From positions 1 to 64,000 of the forward strand of contig CAIQDI010000026.1 of assembly GCA_903870545.1 (NCBI GenBank): 64,000 nt of DNA, written 5' to 3'. The number at the start of each line of letters is the position of its first letter. Within the stretch, counting starts at the first letter, position 1. A program made the translations under genes and the position numbers. Of the stretch, positions 25,781-35,248 are shown one piece after another. Source of the DNA: an uncultured Pseudomonadota bacterium (GTDB lineage Bacteria > Pseudomonadota > Gammaproteobacteria > Methylococcales > Methylomonadaceae). The notes below the pieces were generated by a model. The model saw only the letters and a program-made list of their open reading frames with translations. It was not told the DNA's origin and did not search any database.

Positions 25781-26336
25781 ATCAAAAGCAAATCCCCCCT
25801 GCCCGCCTTTTCAAGGGGGAAAAGCAAAAATTCCCTTTTTGAAGGCGGTTGGCGGATTTGCTCTCAGCGCGTTAATTTGCAGCACGCCAACTTTTGCATT
25901 GGAAAGCGACGCAAAACAGCCAATTACGATTGATTCCAATGGCGCGACGTATGACGAAAAATCGGAACTCAGCACTTACACCGGAAATGTCATTGCCACG
26001 CAAGGCAGTATTCGGGTGAATTCCGACAAATTAGTGGTGCATTTCAAAGATGGCGAAGCTGAAAAATTAGTCTTCACCGGTAAAAATGCAAAATTCAAAC
26101 AAACGCCGAGCGCAGGTGGAAAAGACATTACCGGTCAGGCTTCCACCGGTGAATTTTATCCGAAACGTAATTTGCTGGTGTTAATCGATAATGCCACGGT
26201 TTGGCAAGGCAATGGAACGTATTCGAGCGATTATATTGAATACGATATTAAAACCTCGCTCGTCAAAGCGGGCGATAAAAATACTTCTGACAACAGTCAA
26301 CAGCGCGTCCACGTTGTCATTCAACCGAAATCCTAA
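25758..26336 (+). CDS. lptA: LPS transport periplasmic protein LptA
   Basis: 192 aa. The OstA-like domain is clear from ~residue 53 ([46 protein letters not shown]). It forms the periplasmic LPS bridge. The N-terminus is unusual: two inverted copies of a palindromic repeat encode [11 protein letters not shown] and FLKAVGGFA, so the signal peptide has a lengthened n-region and part of its hydrophobic core comes from the repeat (cleavage near TFA-L). The start is either 25758 (MATMKK) or 25767; both overlap lptC. Confidence 0.93.
   Translation: MATMKKNKSKANPPCPPFQGGKAKIPFLKAVGGFALSALICSTPTFALESDAKQPITIDSNGATYDEKSELSTYTGNVIATQGSIRVNSDKLVVHFKDGEAEKLVFTGKNAKFKQTPSAGGKDITGQASTGEFYPKRNLLVLIDNATVWQGNGTYSSDYIEYDIKTSLVKAGDKNTSDNSQQRVHVVIQPKS
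25787..25862. repeat. Two inverted copies of the GC-rich palindromic element in lptA
   Basis: Copy 1 (25787-25820) begins AGCAAATCCCCCCTGCCCG and copy 2 (25830-25862) is its inverse, ending GGTTGGCGGATTTGCT. Both match the element in the ABC ATPase gene. They lie within the first 35 codons of lptA and leave the frame intact. Confidence 0.85.
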
Positions 26337-26338
26337 CG

Positions 26339-27061
26339 ATGATTCTCGCGGCGAAAAATTTACAAAAAAACTATAACAAACGCGCCGTGGTCAATGGCGT
26401 GACGTTGCACGTCAAAACGGGTGAAGTGGTGGGTTTGCTCGGCCCAAATGGCGCGGGGAAAACAACGAGTTTTTATATGTTGGTCGGTTTGATCAAAGCC
26501 GATGGTGGCGATATTACGCTCGATGAACAATCGATTACCCACATGCCGATGCACGTTCGCGCCACGAATGGCATTGGTTATTTACCACAAGAACCGTCTG
26601 TTTTTCGTAAATTATCGGTGGCTGATAATTTACGCGCGGTGCTGCAATTACGTTCTGATTTAAACGCGGGGCAAATTGAATTACAAATTATGGATTTAAT
26701 GGACGAATTCAGTGTGACGCATTTGAAAAATCAATTGGCGTTAAGTTTGTCGGGTGGCGAACGGCGGCGCGTTGAAATTGCTCGCGCTCTTGCGTCGAAT
26801 CCAAAATTTATTTTGCTTGATGAACCGTTTGCCGGCGTGGATCCGATTTCCGTTGAAGACATCAAAAAAATCATTCAACATTTAACCGAGCGTGGCATTG
26901 GCGTTTTGATTACGGAACACAATGTGCGCGAAACGCTCGACATTTGTCATCGTGCTTATATTTTGAGCGATGGCAAAGTGATTGCCGAAGGCAACGCGGA
27001 AGAAATTGTCGCGAATAAAGAAGTTCGTGATGTATATTTAGGCAAAAATTTTAGTCTGTAA
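26339..27061 (+). CDS. lptB: LPS export ABC transporter ATP-binding protein LptB
   Basis: 240 aa. Walker A is GPNGAGKTT at 35-43, the signature [15 protein letters not shown], Walker [14 protein letters not shown] and the switch His in [11 protein letters not shown]. It powers LPS extraction with LptF/LptG, which are encoded elsewhere. It starts 2 bp after lptA and the order lptC-lptA-lptB-rpoN is conserved in the class. Confidence 0.97.
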   Translation: MILAAKNLQKNYNKRAVVNGVTLHVKTGEVVGLLGPNGAGKTTSFYMLVGLIKADGGDITLDEQSITHMPMHVRATNGIGYLPQEPSVFRKLSVADNLRAVLQLRSDLNAGQIELQIMDLMDEFSVTHLKNQLALSLSGGERRRVEIARALASNPKFILLDEPFAGVDPISVEDIKKIIQHLTERGIGVLITEHNVRETLDICHRAYILSDGKVIAEGNAEEIVANKEVRDVYLGKNFSL

Positions 27062-27098
27062 ATTCAAACAAAGTTATCAAATCACAGGTTTATCGCTT

Positions 27099-28580
27099 AT
27101 GAAACAATCTTTACATTTACGAATGGGGCATCAATTATCGATGACTCCGCAGTTGCAACAAGCGATTAAACTGTTGCAAATGTCCACGTTAGATTTACAG
27201 CAAGAAATTCAACAGGCGTTAGAATCTAACATTATGTTAGAGCTGGAAGATGAATTCGATTCGTTTTCATCAGATGAACCGTTGCACGATAAAAAAAGCG
27301 ACAACTTAGATTTAATGCACGGTAGCGAAGGTTCACAAACCGATATTCCTGACGATTTACCGATTGATACCTCGTGGGACGATATTTACGAACCCGAACA
27401 AGATTTTGAAATTGCACCGGATTACGAATTTGGTACGATTCAAGAAATATCGAATTTTGACGGCGAATTTGAAAGTCAACGCACCACCACATTGAGTTTG
27501 CAGGCGCATTTGTTGGAACAATTAGATTTAGTTTCATTTTCAGAACGTGATTACGCGATTGCGATTGCGATGATTGATTCGATTAACACGGAAGGTTATT
27601 TAATGACCGCTGTGGACGATATTTTTTACAGTTTGCGCGAACAATTGATCGATTTGGAATTAGATGAAGTTCACGCGGTTTTGCATCGTATTCAGTATTT
27701 TGATCCAGCGGGTGTGGCGGCGGTGGATTTAAGCGATTGTTTGCGTTTACAGTTGCAGCAATTATCTGACGATACGCCACACAAAGCAGACGCGCTGATT
27801 TTGGTGACGCGCCATTTAGATTTACTTGCCACGCACGAACAAAATAAATTGGTGCGAAAATTGGCGGTGACGGAAGAAGAATTAGATGCGATTGTGGCGT
27901 TAATTCGGACGTTGGATCCCAAACCTGGCGAACAAATTCAAAGTACACTTTCAGAATATGTGGTGCCAGATGTGTATGTGCGAAAAATCAATGATTGGTG
28001 GCGAGTTGAATTAAATCCAGAAATTGCGCCAAAATTGCGCGTGAATGAGCTGTATGCGGGATTGATTAAAAAATCAGACAGCAGCAAAGACAATACCGTG
28101 ATGAAAGAACATTTGCAGGAAGCGAAATGGTTTATCAAAAGTTTGCACAGTCGCAACGATACATTATTACGGGTGGCGCGGTGCATCGTCGAAAAACAAA
28201 CGGCATTTTTTGAACACGGTTCAATTGCGATGAAATCGATGGTGTTGCGTGATGTAGCGGAAGAATTAGAATTACACGAATCGACCATCTCGCGCGTCAC
28301 GACTCAAAAATATATGCACACGCCGAATGGCATTGTTGAATTTAAATACTTTTTTTCAAGTCACGTTTTAACGGATGGCGGAGGTGAATGTTCATCGACA
28401 GCGATTCGCGCGTTGATTAAAGAGTTAATCAGCAATGAAAATGTCACAAAGCCGCTGAGTGATAGTAAAATAGCGGAGTTTTTAAAAGCTAAGGGCATTA
28501 ACGTTGCTCGTAGAACCGTGGCTAAATATCGTGAAGCGATGTTTATTTCCTCGTCCAGCCAACGCAAGCGTTTATTATAA
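27099..28580 (+). CDS. rpoN: RNA polymerase sigma-54 factor
   Basis: 493 aa. Region I is glutamine/leucine-rich (LRMGHQLSMTPQLQQAIKLL), region II acidic, and region III holds the core-binding part, the HTH (VAEELELHESTISRVTTQKY) and the RpoN box ARRTVAKYRE near the C-terminus. It recognises -24/-12 promoters and needs AAA+ activators. One candidate target is the site before fliL in this window. Confidence 0.97.
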   Translation: MKQSLHLRMGHQLSMTPQLQQAIKLLQMSTLDLQQEIQQALESNIMLELEDEFDSFSSDEPLHDKKSDNLDLMHGSEGSQTDIPDDLPIDTSWDDIYEPEQDFEIAPDYEFGTIQEISNFDGEFESQRTTTLSLQAHLLEQLDLVSFSERDYAIAIAMIDSINTEGYLMTAVDDIFYSLREQLIDLELDEVHAVLHRIQYFDPAGVAAVDLSDCLRLQLQQLSDDTPHKADALILVTRHLDLLATHEQNKLVRKLAVTEEELDAIVALIRTLDPKPGEQIQSTLSEYVVPDVYVRKINDWWRVELNPEIAPKLRVNELYAGLIKKSDSSKDNTVMKEHLQEAKWFIKSLHSRNDTLLRVARCIVEKQTAFFEHGSIAMKSMVLRDVAEELELHESTISRVTTQKYMHTPNGIVEFKYFFSSHVLTDGGGECSSTAIRALIKELISNENVTKPLSDSKIAEFLKAKGINVARRTVAKYREAMFISSSSQRKRLL

Positions 28581-28643
28581 AAACAAAAACGCGCGTTGTT
28601 ATTTTCATTTTTACGTTTTATTTTTTACTACAAGGGATTAGTT

Positions 28644-28931
28644 ATGCAAGTCATTATTAGCGGTCATCATTTAGAAATCACTGACGCTTTAAAAGCGCAC
28701 ACGGAAGAAAAATTTGCGAAATTAGCGCGTCATTTCGACAAAGTGACAGATGTTCACGTTATTTTAAGCGTAGAAAAATTGGTACAAAAAGCGGAAGCCA
28801 CGTTGCATTTTGCGGGTACAAAATTTTTTGCCGAAGATCATCAAGAAGATATGTATGTAGCGATTGACGAATTAGTGACGAAATTAGATCGTCAAATTCT
28901 GAAACACAAAGAAAAACACGCCTCGCACTAA
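28644..28931 (+). CDS. hpf: Ribosome hibernation promoting factor (short HPF)
   Basis: 95 aa. The ATG at 28644 follows a strong ribosome site (AAGGGA, 7-base spacing); the longer frame from 28596 adds an untypical hydrophobic lead. Typical motifs are VIISGHHLEITDALKAHTEE and EDMYVAIDELVTKLDRQILK. It dimerises ribosomes in stationary phase. The ptsN and rapZ genes that commonly follow are absent; a terminator follows instead. Confidence 0.94.
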   Translation: MQVIISGHHLEITDALKAHTEEKFAKLARHFDKVTDVHVILSVEKLVQKAEATLHFAGTKFFAEDHQEDMYVAIDELVTKLDRQILKHKEKHASH

Positions 28932-28989
28932 AACTGAGATTCAAGGTAAATTGTTTTGAACCTTGAATTGATGAGTTAAAAAAAGGTGG

Positions 28990-29014
28990 GCGCGAATTTA
29001 TTCGCGCTTTTTTT
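28990..29014 (+). terminator. Rho-independent terminator after hpf
   Basis: GCGCGAA and TTCGCGC form a perfect 7-bp stem around a 4-base loop (TTTA), followed directly by seven T residues, 58 bp past the hpf stop. Confidence 0.9.
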
Positions 29015-29041
29015 ATTGCACAAAGTTAAGGTAAAAACACG

Positions 29042-31306
29042 ATGCGGCTGTTATTGCTCGGAACGTCTGGCTGTCATTTGTGTGAAGACGCGCAAAGACT
29101 TTTGGATAATTTAAACATTGCCGTTGAAACGGTTGATATTGCTGAACATGACGAATGGCAAACGCAATTTTCCGTGCTAATTCCCGTTTTGTATCATGTC
29201 GAAACACGCCGTTATTTGAATTGGCGTTTTGATGCGCCGACCTTACTTTCTTTTATTGAATCTTTGACCATGACGAATCCATTATTAAATCAAACTGATT
29301 TGCCGCATTTTAGCCAAATCAAACCCGAACACATTGAATCTGCGATTGACGAATTATTGGCGAATGCCCGAAAAGCCGTGGCGGATTCATTGAGCGCAAA
29401 CACAATTTATACTTGGGCAAATTTAATCGAACCTATTGAAACTGCCGAAGACCGTTTAAGTAAAGCGTGGTCGCCCGTCAGTCATTTAAATGCGGTGATG
29501 AATAATGACGAATTGCGTGATGCGTACAATGCCTGTTTGCCGAAATTGAGCGATTACGCCACCGAAATGGGTCAAAACGAAACGCTGTTTCACGCTTACG
29601 AATCGATTGTTTCCGGCGAAACGTTTGCGACATTATCGAAGGCGCAGCAAAAAGTGATTACCAATGCGTTGCGTGATTTTCAATTATCGGGCGTGGCGTT
29701 ACCAGTCGAACAAAAACACCGTTACAAAGAAATTTCGCAGCAACTCAGTTCCTTAACCAGTCGTTATGAAGAAAACGTTTTAGATTCGACCAATGCGTGG
29801 ACGAAGTTAATTACCGACGTGAACGAATTGGCGGGTTTGCCAGAAACCGCGTTGGCGCAAGCGAAACAAAGTGCTGGCGAGGCGAATGGCTGGTTAATCA
29901 CGTTGCAATTTCCGTCCTATTTAGCGGTGATGACGTATGCCGATAATCGCGAATTGCGCCGCGAACATTACACCGCGTTTGCCATTCGCGCCACGAATGC
30001 CGATTTTGATAACAGCGAAATCATGGAACAAATTCTCGCATTGCGTCACGAAGAAGCGCAATTACTCAATTTTGAAAATTACGCGGATTTGTCATTAGCA
30101 ACCAAAATGGCAAATTCGACCGATGAAGTAATTTCATTTTTGGAAGATTTAGCGCAAAAATCATTGCCGCAAGCCCGTCAAGATTTTGCAGATTTACAGC
30201 AATTTGCGCGTGAAAATGTAGGCATTGAAACCGTGCAAGCGTGGGACGTGAGTTATTTATCTGAAAAAATGCGCCAGCAACATTACCAATTGTCGCAAGA
30301 AGAAGTAAAAAGTTATTTTCCGGTGCCGCACGTTTTGAAAGGGTTATTTGAAATTGTGCAACGTTTGTACGGGTTGCAAATTACGGAATTAAACGATTTT
30401 GACCGTTGGCATGAATCGGTACAATTGTTTGAAATTTGCGATTCGACTGGACAAAAACGCGGACGTTTTTATTTGGATTTATTCGCTCGAACCAAAAAAC
30501 GTGGCGGCGCGTGGATGGATGATTGCATGGGACGACGCAAATTGGACGCTGAAACTGTACAAACGCCCGTCGCGTATTTGGTGTGTAATTTTACGCCGCC
30601 CACCGCAGACACGCCGTCGTTGTTGACGCATGACGATGTGACGACATTGTTTCACGAATTCGGACACGGTTTGCATCACGTTTTGACGCAAGTGGATTAT
30701 TTGGGTGTGTCGGGAATCAGCGGCGTGGCCTGGGATGCGGTTGAATTGCCGAGCCAATTTATGGAAAATTGGTGTTGGGAAAAAGACGCTCTGGCGTTAA
30801 TTTCTGCCCATTATCAAACGGGTGAAGCGTTGCCTGAAACGTTATTTGCAAAAATGCTCGCGGCGAAAAACTTTCAAGCGGGCATGACAATGGTTCGGCA
30901 ATTGGAATTCAGTTTGTTCGATTTTCACATTCACCGCGATTTTGAGCCGCAAAAAGGCGGACGCATTTACGAAATTTTGAATACGATTCGAGCAAAAATT
31001 GCGGTGTTACCGATTCCAGAATTCAACCGTTTCGCGCACAGTTTTTCACATATTTTCGCAGGTGGTTACGCGGCGGGATATTACAGTTACAAATGGGCAG
31101 AAGTGTTGTCGAGCGATGCGTTTTCATTGTTTGAAGAGAAAGGGATTTTCGACGCTGAAACTGGCAAAGCCTTTTTGACCAACATTTTAGAAATGGGCGG
31201 CAGCGACGAAGCGATGGAATTATTCAAAAACTTCCGTGGACGCGAACCGTCGTGTGACGCGCTGTTGCGACACAATGGAATTCAAGTAAATGACGACAAC
31301 CGCTAA
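29042..31306 (+). CDS. prlC: Fusion: glutaredoxin-like (DUF836) domain + oligopeptidase A (M3 peptidase)
   Basis: 754 aa. Residues 1-76 are a glutaredoxin-like domain (LLLLGTSGCHLCEDAQRLL, with CxxC motif C-H-L-C). Residue 77 is a Met starting MTNPLLNQTDLPHFSQIKPE, the canonical N-terminus of oligopeptidase A. The remaining ~678 residues equal a full-length OpdA. The zinc site HEFGH lies at 538-542 (LFHEFGHGLHH). OpdA degrades short peptides including cleaved signal peptides. There is no stop between the two parts, so either a true fusion is made or an internal start at 29270 also gives free OpdA. Confidence 0.9.
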   Translation: MRLLLLGTSGCHLCEDAQRLLDNLNIAVETVDIAEHDEWQTQFSVLIPVLYHVETRRYLNWRFDAPTLLSFIESLTMTNPLLNQTDLPHFSQIKPEHIESAIDELLANARKAVADSLSANTIYTWANLIEPIETAEDRLSKAWSPVSHLNAVMNNDELRDAYNACLPKLSDYATEMGQNETLFHAYESIVSGETFATLSKAQQKVITNALRDFQLSGVALPVEQKHRYKEISQQLSSLTSRYEENVLDSTNAWTKLITDVNELAGLPETALAQAKQSAGEANGWLITLQFPSYLAVMTYADNRELRREHYTAFAIRATNADFDNSEIMEQILALRHEEAQLLNFENYADLSLATKMANSTDEVISFLEDLAQKSLPQARQDFADLQQFARENVGIETVQAWDVSYLSEKMRQQHYQLSQEEVKSYFPVPHVLKGLFEIVQRLYGLQITELNDFDRWHESVQLFEICDSTGQKRGRFYLDLFARTKKRGGAWMDDCMGRRKLDAETVQTPVAYLVCNFTPPTADTPSLLTHDDVTTLFHEFGHGLHHVLTQVDYLGVSGISGVAWDAVELPSQFMENWCWEKDALALISAHYQTGEALPETLFAKMLAAKNFQAGMTMVRQLEFSLFDFHIHRDFEPQKGGRIYEILNTIRAKIAVLPIPEFNRFAHSFSHIFAGGYAAGYYSYKWAEVLSSDAFSLFEEKGIFDAETGKAFLTNILEMGGSDEAMELFKNFRGREPSCDALLRHNGIQVNDDNR

Positions 31307-32003
31307 ATTTTGGGGAATTGTGCCAGCGGCGGGCGTGGGCAAACGCATGAATGCCAATCGCCCGAAACAATATCTTTTGCTTTCAGAAACCCAAACCGTT
31401 CTTGAACACACGTTGACGCGGCTGTGCGACGCGCAAATTTTTGAAAAAATCGTGGTGGCGATTTCGGATGGTGATGAATATTGGGATGATTTGCCGATTT
31501 CAAAACACGATAAAATCATTCGCGCAAACGGCGGAAAGGAACGTGCCGATTCGGTTTTAAATGCGTTGGCGACAATTGAATCGCAAGCGAATTTAAAGGA
31601 TTGGGTTTTGGTTCATGATGCGGCGCGTCCGTGTATTACGACGCACGACATTCATAATTTAATTGCCGAATTGCGCGACGATGAAATGGGTGGAATTTTG
31701 GCGTTGTCGTCGCACGATACGTTGAAAGATGTGGCTGAAAATCAAATCGTTAGCACGTTAAATCGCAACCGAATTTGGCGAGCCTTAACGCCTCAAATGT
31801 TTCGTTATGGCGCGTTGAAATCGGCGTTAGAATTCACGCAAGGCAACGCAGAAATTACCGACGAAGCCAGCGCGTTGGAAGCGCAAGGATTTTCACCAAA
31901 AATTGTCGAAGGGCGTTCCGACAACATTAAAATTACTCGCCCCGAAGATTTAGCATTGGCGCAGTTTTATTTAGCGCAACAAACAAAAACTCAGGAAACC
32001 TAA
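31290..32003 (+). CDS. ispD: 2-C-methyl-D-erythritol 4-phosphate cytidylyltransferase
   Basis: 237 aa. Third-step enzyme of the MEP isoprenoid pathway. Signatures are [20 protein letters not shown], the V-H-D-A-A-R-P motif (LVHDAARPC) and the C-terminal [15 protein letters not shown]. It overlaps the prlC fusion by 17 bp. ispF, its frequent partner, is not adjacent; gatA follows after 5 bp. Confidence 0.95.
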   Translation: MTTTAKFWGIVPAAGVGKRMNANRPKQYLLLSETQTVLEHTLTRLCDAQIFEKIVVAISDGDEYWDDLPISKHDKIIRANGGKERADSVLNALATIESQANLKDWVLVHDAARPCITTHDIHNLIAELRDDEMGGILALSSHDTLKDVAENQIVSTLNRNRIWRALTPQMFRYGALKSALEFTQGNAEITDEASALEAQGFSPKIVEGRSDNIKITRPEDLALAQFYLAQQTKTQET

Positions 32004-32008
32004 ACATT

Positions 32009-33454
32009 ATGCACAACAAAACGATTACCGAACTCGCGCAAAGTTTACGCGCCAAAGAATTTTCCAGCGTTGAACTGACGCAGCATTTTTTGAATCGCGT
32101 CAATCAACACGCCGATTTAAATGCGTTTATTACCGTCACGGAAGATTTGGCGTTACAAGCCGCGAAAGTTGCTGACGCTCGCATTGCCGCCGGAACTGCT
32201 GAATTATTAACGGGTATTCCGATGGCGCACAAAGATATTTTTTGCACCCAAGATGTGAAAACAACGTGCGGTTCAAAAATGCTGGATAACTTTATCGCGC
32301 CCTACAACGCCACGATTGTTGAAAAATTAAACGCAGCGGGCGCGGTGAATTTGGGTAAATTAAACATGGACGAATTCGCCATGGGTTCGTCAAATGAAAC
32401 CAGTTTTTATGGCGCGGTGAAAAATCCGTGGAATAAAAACGCAGTTTCAGGCGGTTCGTCAGGCGGTTCAGCGGCGGCGGTTGCGGCACAACTCGCAGTT
32501 TGCGTAACTGGCTCCGATACGGGCGGTTCAATTCGTCAACCCGCCGCATTTTGTGGCATCACGGGAATCAAACCGACTTACGGGCGCGTGTCACGTTTTG
32601 GCATGATTGCTTACGCATCGAGTTTGGATCAAGGCGGTTCGATGGCGCAAAGTGCTGAAGATTGCGCGATTTTGTTGCAAGCAATGGCGGGTTTTGACGC
32701 GAAAGATTCCACTAGCGTCGATGTTTCCGTTCCGGATTATTGTGCGGATTTAAATAAACCGTTGGCAGGTTTAAAAATTGGCTTGCCGAAAGAATTTTTT
32801 ACCGCTGATTTGAATGCGGATATGGCGGCAACGTTAGAAACGGCGATTAACGAATACAAAAAATTGGGCGCAGAAATCAAAGAAGTTTCCATGCCGAATT
32901 TGAAATACGCGATTCCTGCTTATTACGTTATTGCATCGGCAGAATGTTCGTCGAATTTGTCCCGTTTTGACGGCGTGCGATTTGGTTATCGCTGTGAAAA
33001 TCCTGCTGATTTGAATGATTTGTACACCCGTTCACGCGGCGAAGCGTTTGGCAAAGAAGTGAAACGCCGGATTTTGATGGGAACTTACGCGCTTTCAGCC
33101 GGTTATTACGATGCGTATTATTTAAAAGCGCAACAAGTTCGCCGGTTGATTAGCGATGATTTTAAAAATGCGTTGAACGAAGTCGATGTGATTTTCAGCC
33201 CCGTTACGCCAACGCCGGCGTTTAATATCGGTGAAAAAATCGCCAATCCGATTGAAATGTATTTGGCGGATATTTACACGATTGCGATTAACCTCGCGGG
33301 ATTGCCTGCGATGTCGATTCCAGCTGGATTTATCAACGGTTTGCCGGTCGGTTTGCAAGTGATTGGCAATTATTTTGACGAGGCGCGTTTATTGAACGTC
33401 GCGCACGCTTATCAAAACGCCACCGATTGGCATAAACAATCGCCTTCGCTTTAA
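32009..33454 (+). CDS. gatA: Asp-tRNA(Asn)/Glu-tRNA(Gln) amidotransferase subunit A
   Basis: 481 aa. Amidase-signature protein that releases ammonia from glutamine. The Ser-cisSer-Lys triad region is visible: Lys in MAHKDIFC, and [16 protein letters not shown] with [13 protein letters not shown]-terminal [11 protein letters not shown] is typical. It pairs with GatB 25 bp downstream; gatC, normally the first gene of the trio, is not here. Confidence 0.96.
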   Translation: MHNKTITELAQSLRAKEFSSVELTQHFLNRVNQHADLNAFITVTEDLALQAAKVADARIAAGTAELLTGIPMAHKDIFCTQDVKTTCGSKMLDNFIAPYNATIVEKLNAAGAVNLGKLNMDEFAMGSSNETSFYGAVKNPWNKNAVSGGSSGGSAAAVAAQLAVCVTGSDTGGSIRQPAAFCGITGIKPTYGRVSRFGMIAYASSLDQGGSMAQSAEDCAILLQAMAGFDAKDSTSVDVSVPDYCADLNKPLAGLKIGLPKEFFTADLNADMAATLETAINEYKKLGAEIKEVSMPNLKYAIPAYYVIASAECSSNLSRFDGVRFGYRCENPADLNDLYTRSRGEAFGKEVKRRILMGTYALSAGYYDAYYLKAQQVRRLISDDFKNALNEVDVIFSPVTPTPAFNIGEKIANPIEMYLADIYTIAINLAGLPAMSIPAGFINGLPVGLQVIGNYFDEARLLNVAHAYQNATDWHKQSPSL

Positions 33455-33479
33455 ATTCGACAAAATTCAAAGGAACAAA

Positions 33480-34916
33480 ATGAACACACAATGGGAAGTC
33501 GTGATTGGTTTAGAAATTCACGCACAATTAGCTACAAAATCTAAAATTTTCTCAGGCGCAGCAACGGCTTACGGCGCAGAACCGAACACACAAGCCTGCG
33601 TTATTTCATTGGGAATGCCAGGCGTTTTACCTGTTTTGAACGAAGATGCCGTGCGAAAAGCGGTGATTTTCGGCATGGCGATTGAGGCAGAAATCGCTCC
33701 GTATTCGGTATTTGCCCGCAAAAATTATTTTTATCCTGATTTGCCCAAAGGCTACCAAATCAGCCAATTTGAATTACCGATTGTTGGCAACGGACATTTA
33801 GATATTGAAGTCGAAGGCGAAACCAAACGCATCGGTGTCACGCGAGCGCATTTAGAAGAAGACGCGGGCAAATCATTACACGAAAATTTTCACGGTTCGA
33901 CCGGCATCGATTTAAACCGCGCCGGCACGCCGTTGTTAGAAATCGTGTCCGAACCCGATATGCGTTCAGCGAAAGAAGCCGTCGCGTACATGCGAAAAAT
34001 CCACGATTTGGTGCGCTATTTAAAAATCTGCGATGGCAATATGCAGGAAGGTTCATTTCGTTGCGATGCCAACGTTTCTGTGCGTCCCAAAGGTCAAATC
34101 GAATTCGGAACTCGCGCTGAAATTAAAAATATCAATTCGTTTAAATTTGTCGAAAAAGCCATCAACCACGAAGTCGAACGCCAAATTGAAGTGATTGAAA
34201 ATGGCGGGCGCGTCGTGCAAGAAACCCGTTTGTACGATTCCGACAAAGACGAAACACGCTCAATGCGTAGCAAAGAAGAAGCGAACGATTACCGCTATTT
34301 CCCCGACCCCGATTTGTTGCCAGTGTTTGTCAGCGACGAATTGAAAGCTGAAATCAAAGCCGCGTTGCCTGAATTACCCGAAGCAAAAAAACGTCGTTTC
34401 ACAACCGATTACAAATTGAACGATGAAAGCGCGACGATTTTGACGGCTTCGCGAGAATTAGCGGATTTCTTTGAAAACGTGGTGAAAATTTCGGGTTGTG
34501 AAAGCGCGATTTGTGCGAATTGGATTACCGGCGATTTATCGGCGGCATTGAATCGCGCGGATTTAGAAATTACAGAATCACCGATTAACGCGGAACGTTT
34601 TGCGGGTTTGGTGGCGCGAATTGCCGACGATACGATTTCAGGCAAAATTGGCAAACAAGTGTTTGAATTTTTGTGGAACGGTTCAGAATCCGCCGACGAA
34701 ATTATTGAAGCGCAAGGTTTGAGACAAATTACCGACACCGGTGCGATTGAAGCGATCATCGACACGATTTTGGCGGCGAACGAAAAACAAGCGGAACAAT
34801 ATCGTGGCGGCAATGAAAAAATGTTTGGTTTCTTCGTCGGGCAAGTCATGAAAGCCATGCAAGGCAAAGGCAATCCCGCTGAAATCAATAAAATTTTGAA
34901 AGCGAAATTGGCGTAA
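33480..34916 (+). CDS. gatB: Asp-tRNA(Asn)/Glu-tRNA(Gln) amidotransferase subunit B
   Basis: 478 aa. It phosphorylates and amidates the misacylated tRNA using ammonia from GatA. Motifs are [53 protein letters not shown] and, at the end, the YqeY-like tail ([19 protein letters not shown]). Its presence implies indirect Gln-tRNA or Asn-tRNA formation. Confidence 0.96.
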   Translation: MNTQWEVVIGLEIHAQLATKSKIFSGAATAYGAEPNTQACVISLGMPGVLPVLNEDAVRKAVIFGMAIEAEIAPYSVFARKNYFYPDLPKGYQISQFELPIVGNGHLDIEVEGETKRIGVTRAHLEEDAGKSLHENFHGSTGIDLNRAGTPLLEIVSEPDMRSAKEAVAYMRKIHDLVRYLKICDGNMQEGSFRCDANVSVRPKGQIEFGTRAEIKNINSFKFVEKAINHEVERQIEVIENGGRVVQETRLYDSDKDETRSMRSKEEANDYRYFPDPDLLPVFVSDELKAEIKAALPELPEAKKRRFTTDYKLNDESATILTASRELADFFENVVKISGCESAICANWITGDLSAALNRADLEITESPINAERFAGLVARIADDTISGKIGKQVFEFLWNGSESADEIIEAQGLRQITDTGAIEAIIDTILAANEKQAEQYRGGNEKMFGFFVGQVMKAMQGKGNPAEINKILKAKLA

Positions 34917-34945
34917 AAATCTTAAACCAGTGTGTTATAGTCGCG

Positions 34946-34964
34946 CCTAATGAGAATAGTTATT
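34946..34964 (+). promoter_or_regulatory. Candidate Fur box upstream of feoA
   Basis: CCTAATGAGAATAGTTATT matches 13 of 19 positions of the Fur consensus GATAATGATAATCATTATC. It lies 48 bp before the feoA start, and further AT-rich half-site-like sequence follows to about 34978. Ferrous iron uptake genes are classic Fur targets. Confidence 0.55.
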
Positions 34965-35011
34965 GATAAGTCATCATTCTGTTTTCGATTATTTACGTTG
35001 AGGCGCGTTTT

Positions 35012-35248
35012 ATGACTACTAGTTTAAACAATCTTGCCGTCGGTGATACCGGCAAAATAACCGGTTTCGATGCTGCCGGAAAGGCTTACCGCAAACGCTT
35101 ATTGGCGATGGGTTTAACGCGCGGCACGGAATTCAAAATTACCCGATTCGCGCCACTCGGCGACCCAATTGAAATAAAATTGCGCGGCTTTTCACTGACG
35201 TTACGAAAAGAAGAAGCCGCGTTCGTGTTGGCGGAATTAGTCAAATGA
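35012..35248 (+). CDS. feoA: Ferrous iron transport protein FeoA
   Basis: 78 aa, SH3-like small protein. The pattern LAVGDTGKITGF, KRLLAMGLTRGTEFKITRFA and PLGDPIEIKLRGFSLTLRKE is diagnostic. It is thought to assist FeoB in the cytoplasm. Its stop overlaps the feoB start by 4 bp (ATGA). Confidence 0.96.
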   Translation: MTTSLNNLAVGDTGKITGFDAAGKAYRKRLLAMGLTRGTEFKITRFAPLGDPIEIKLRGFSLTLRKEEAAFVLAELVK

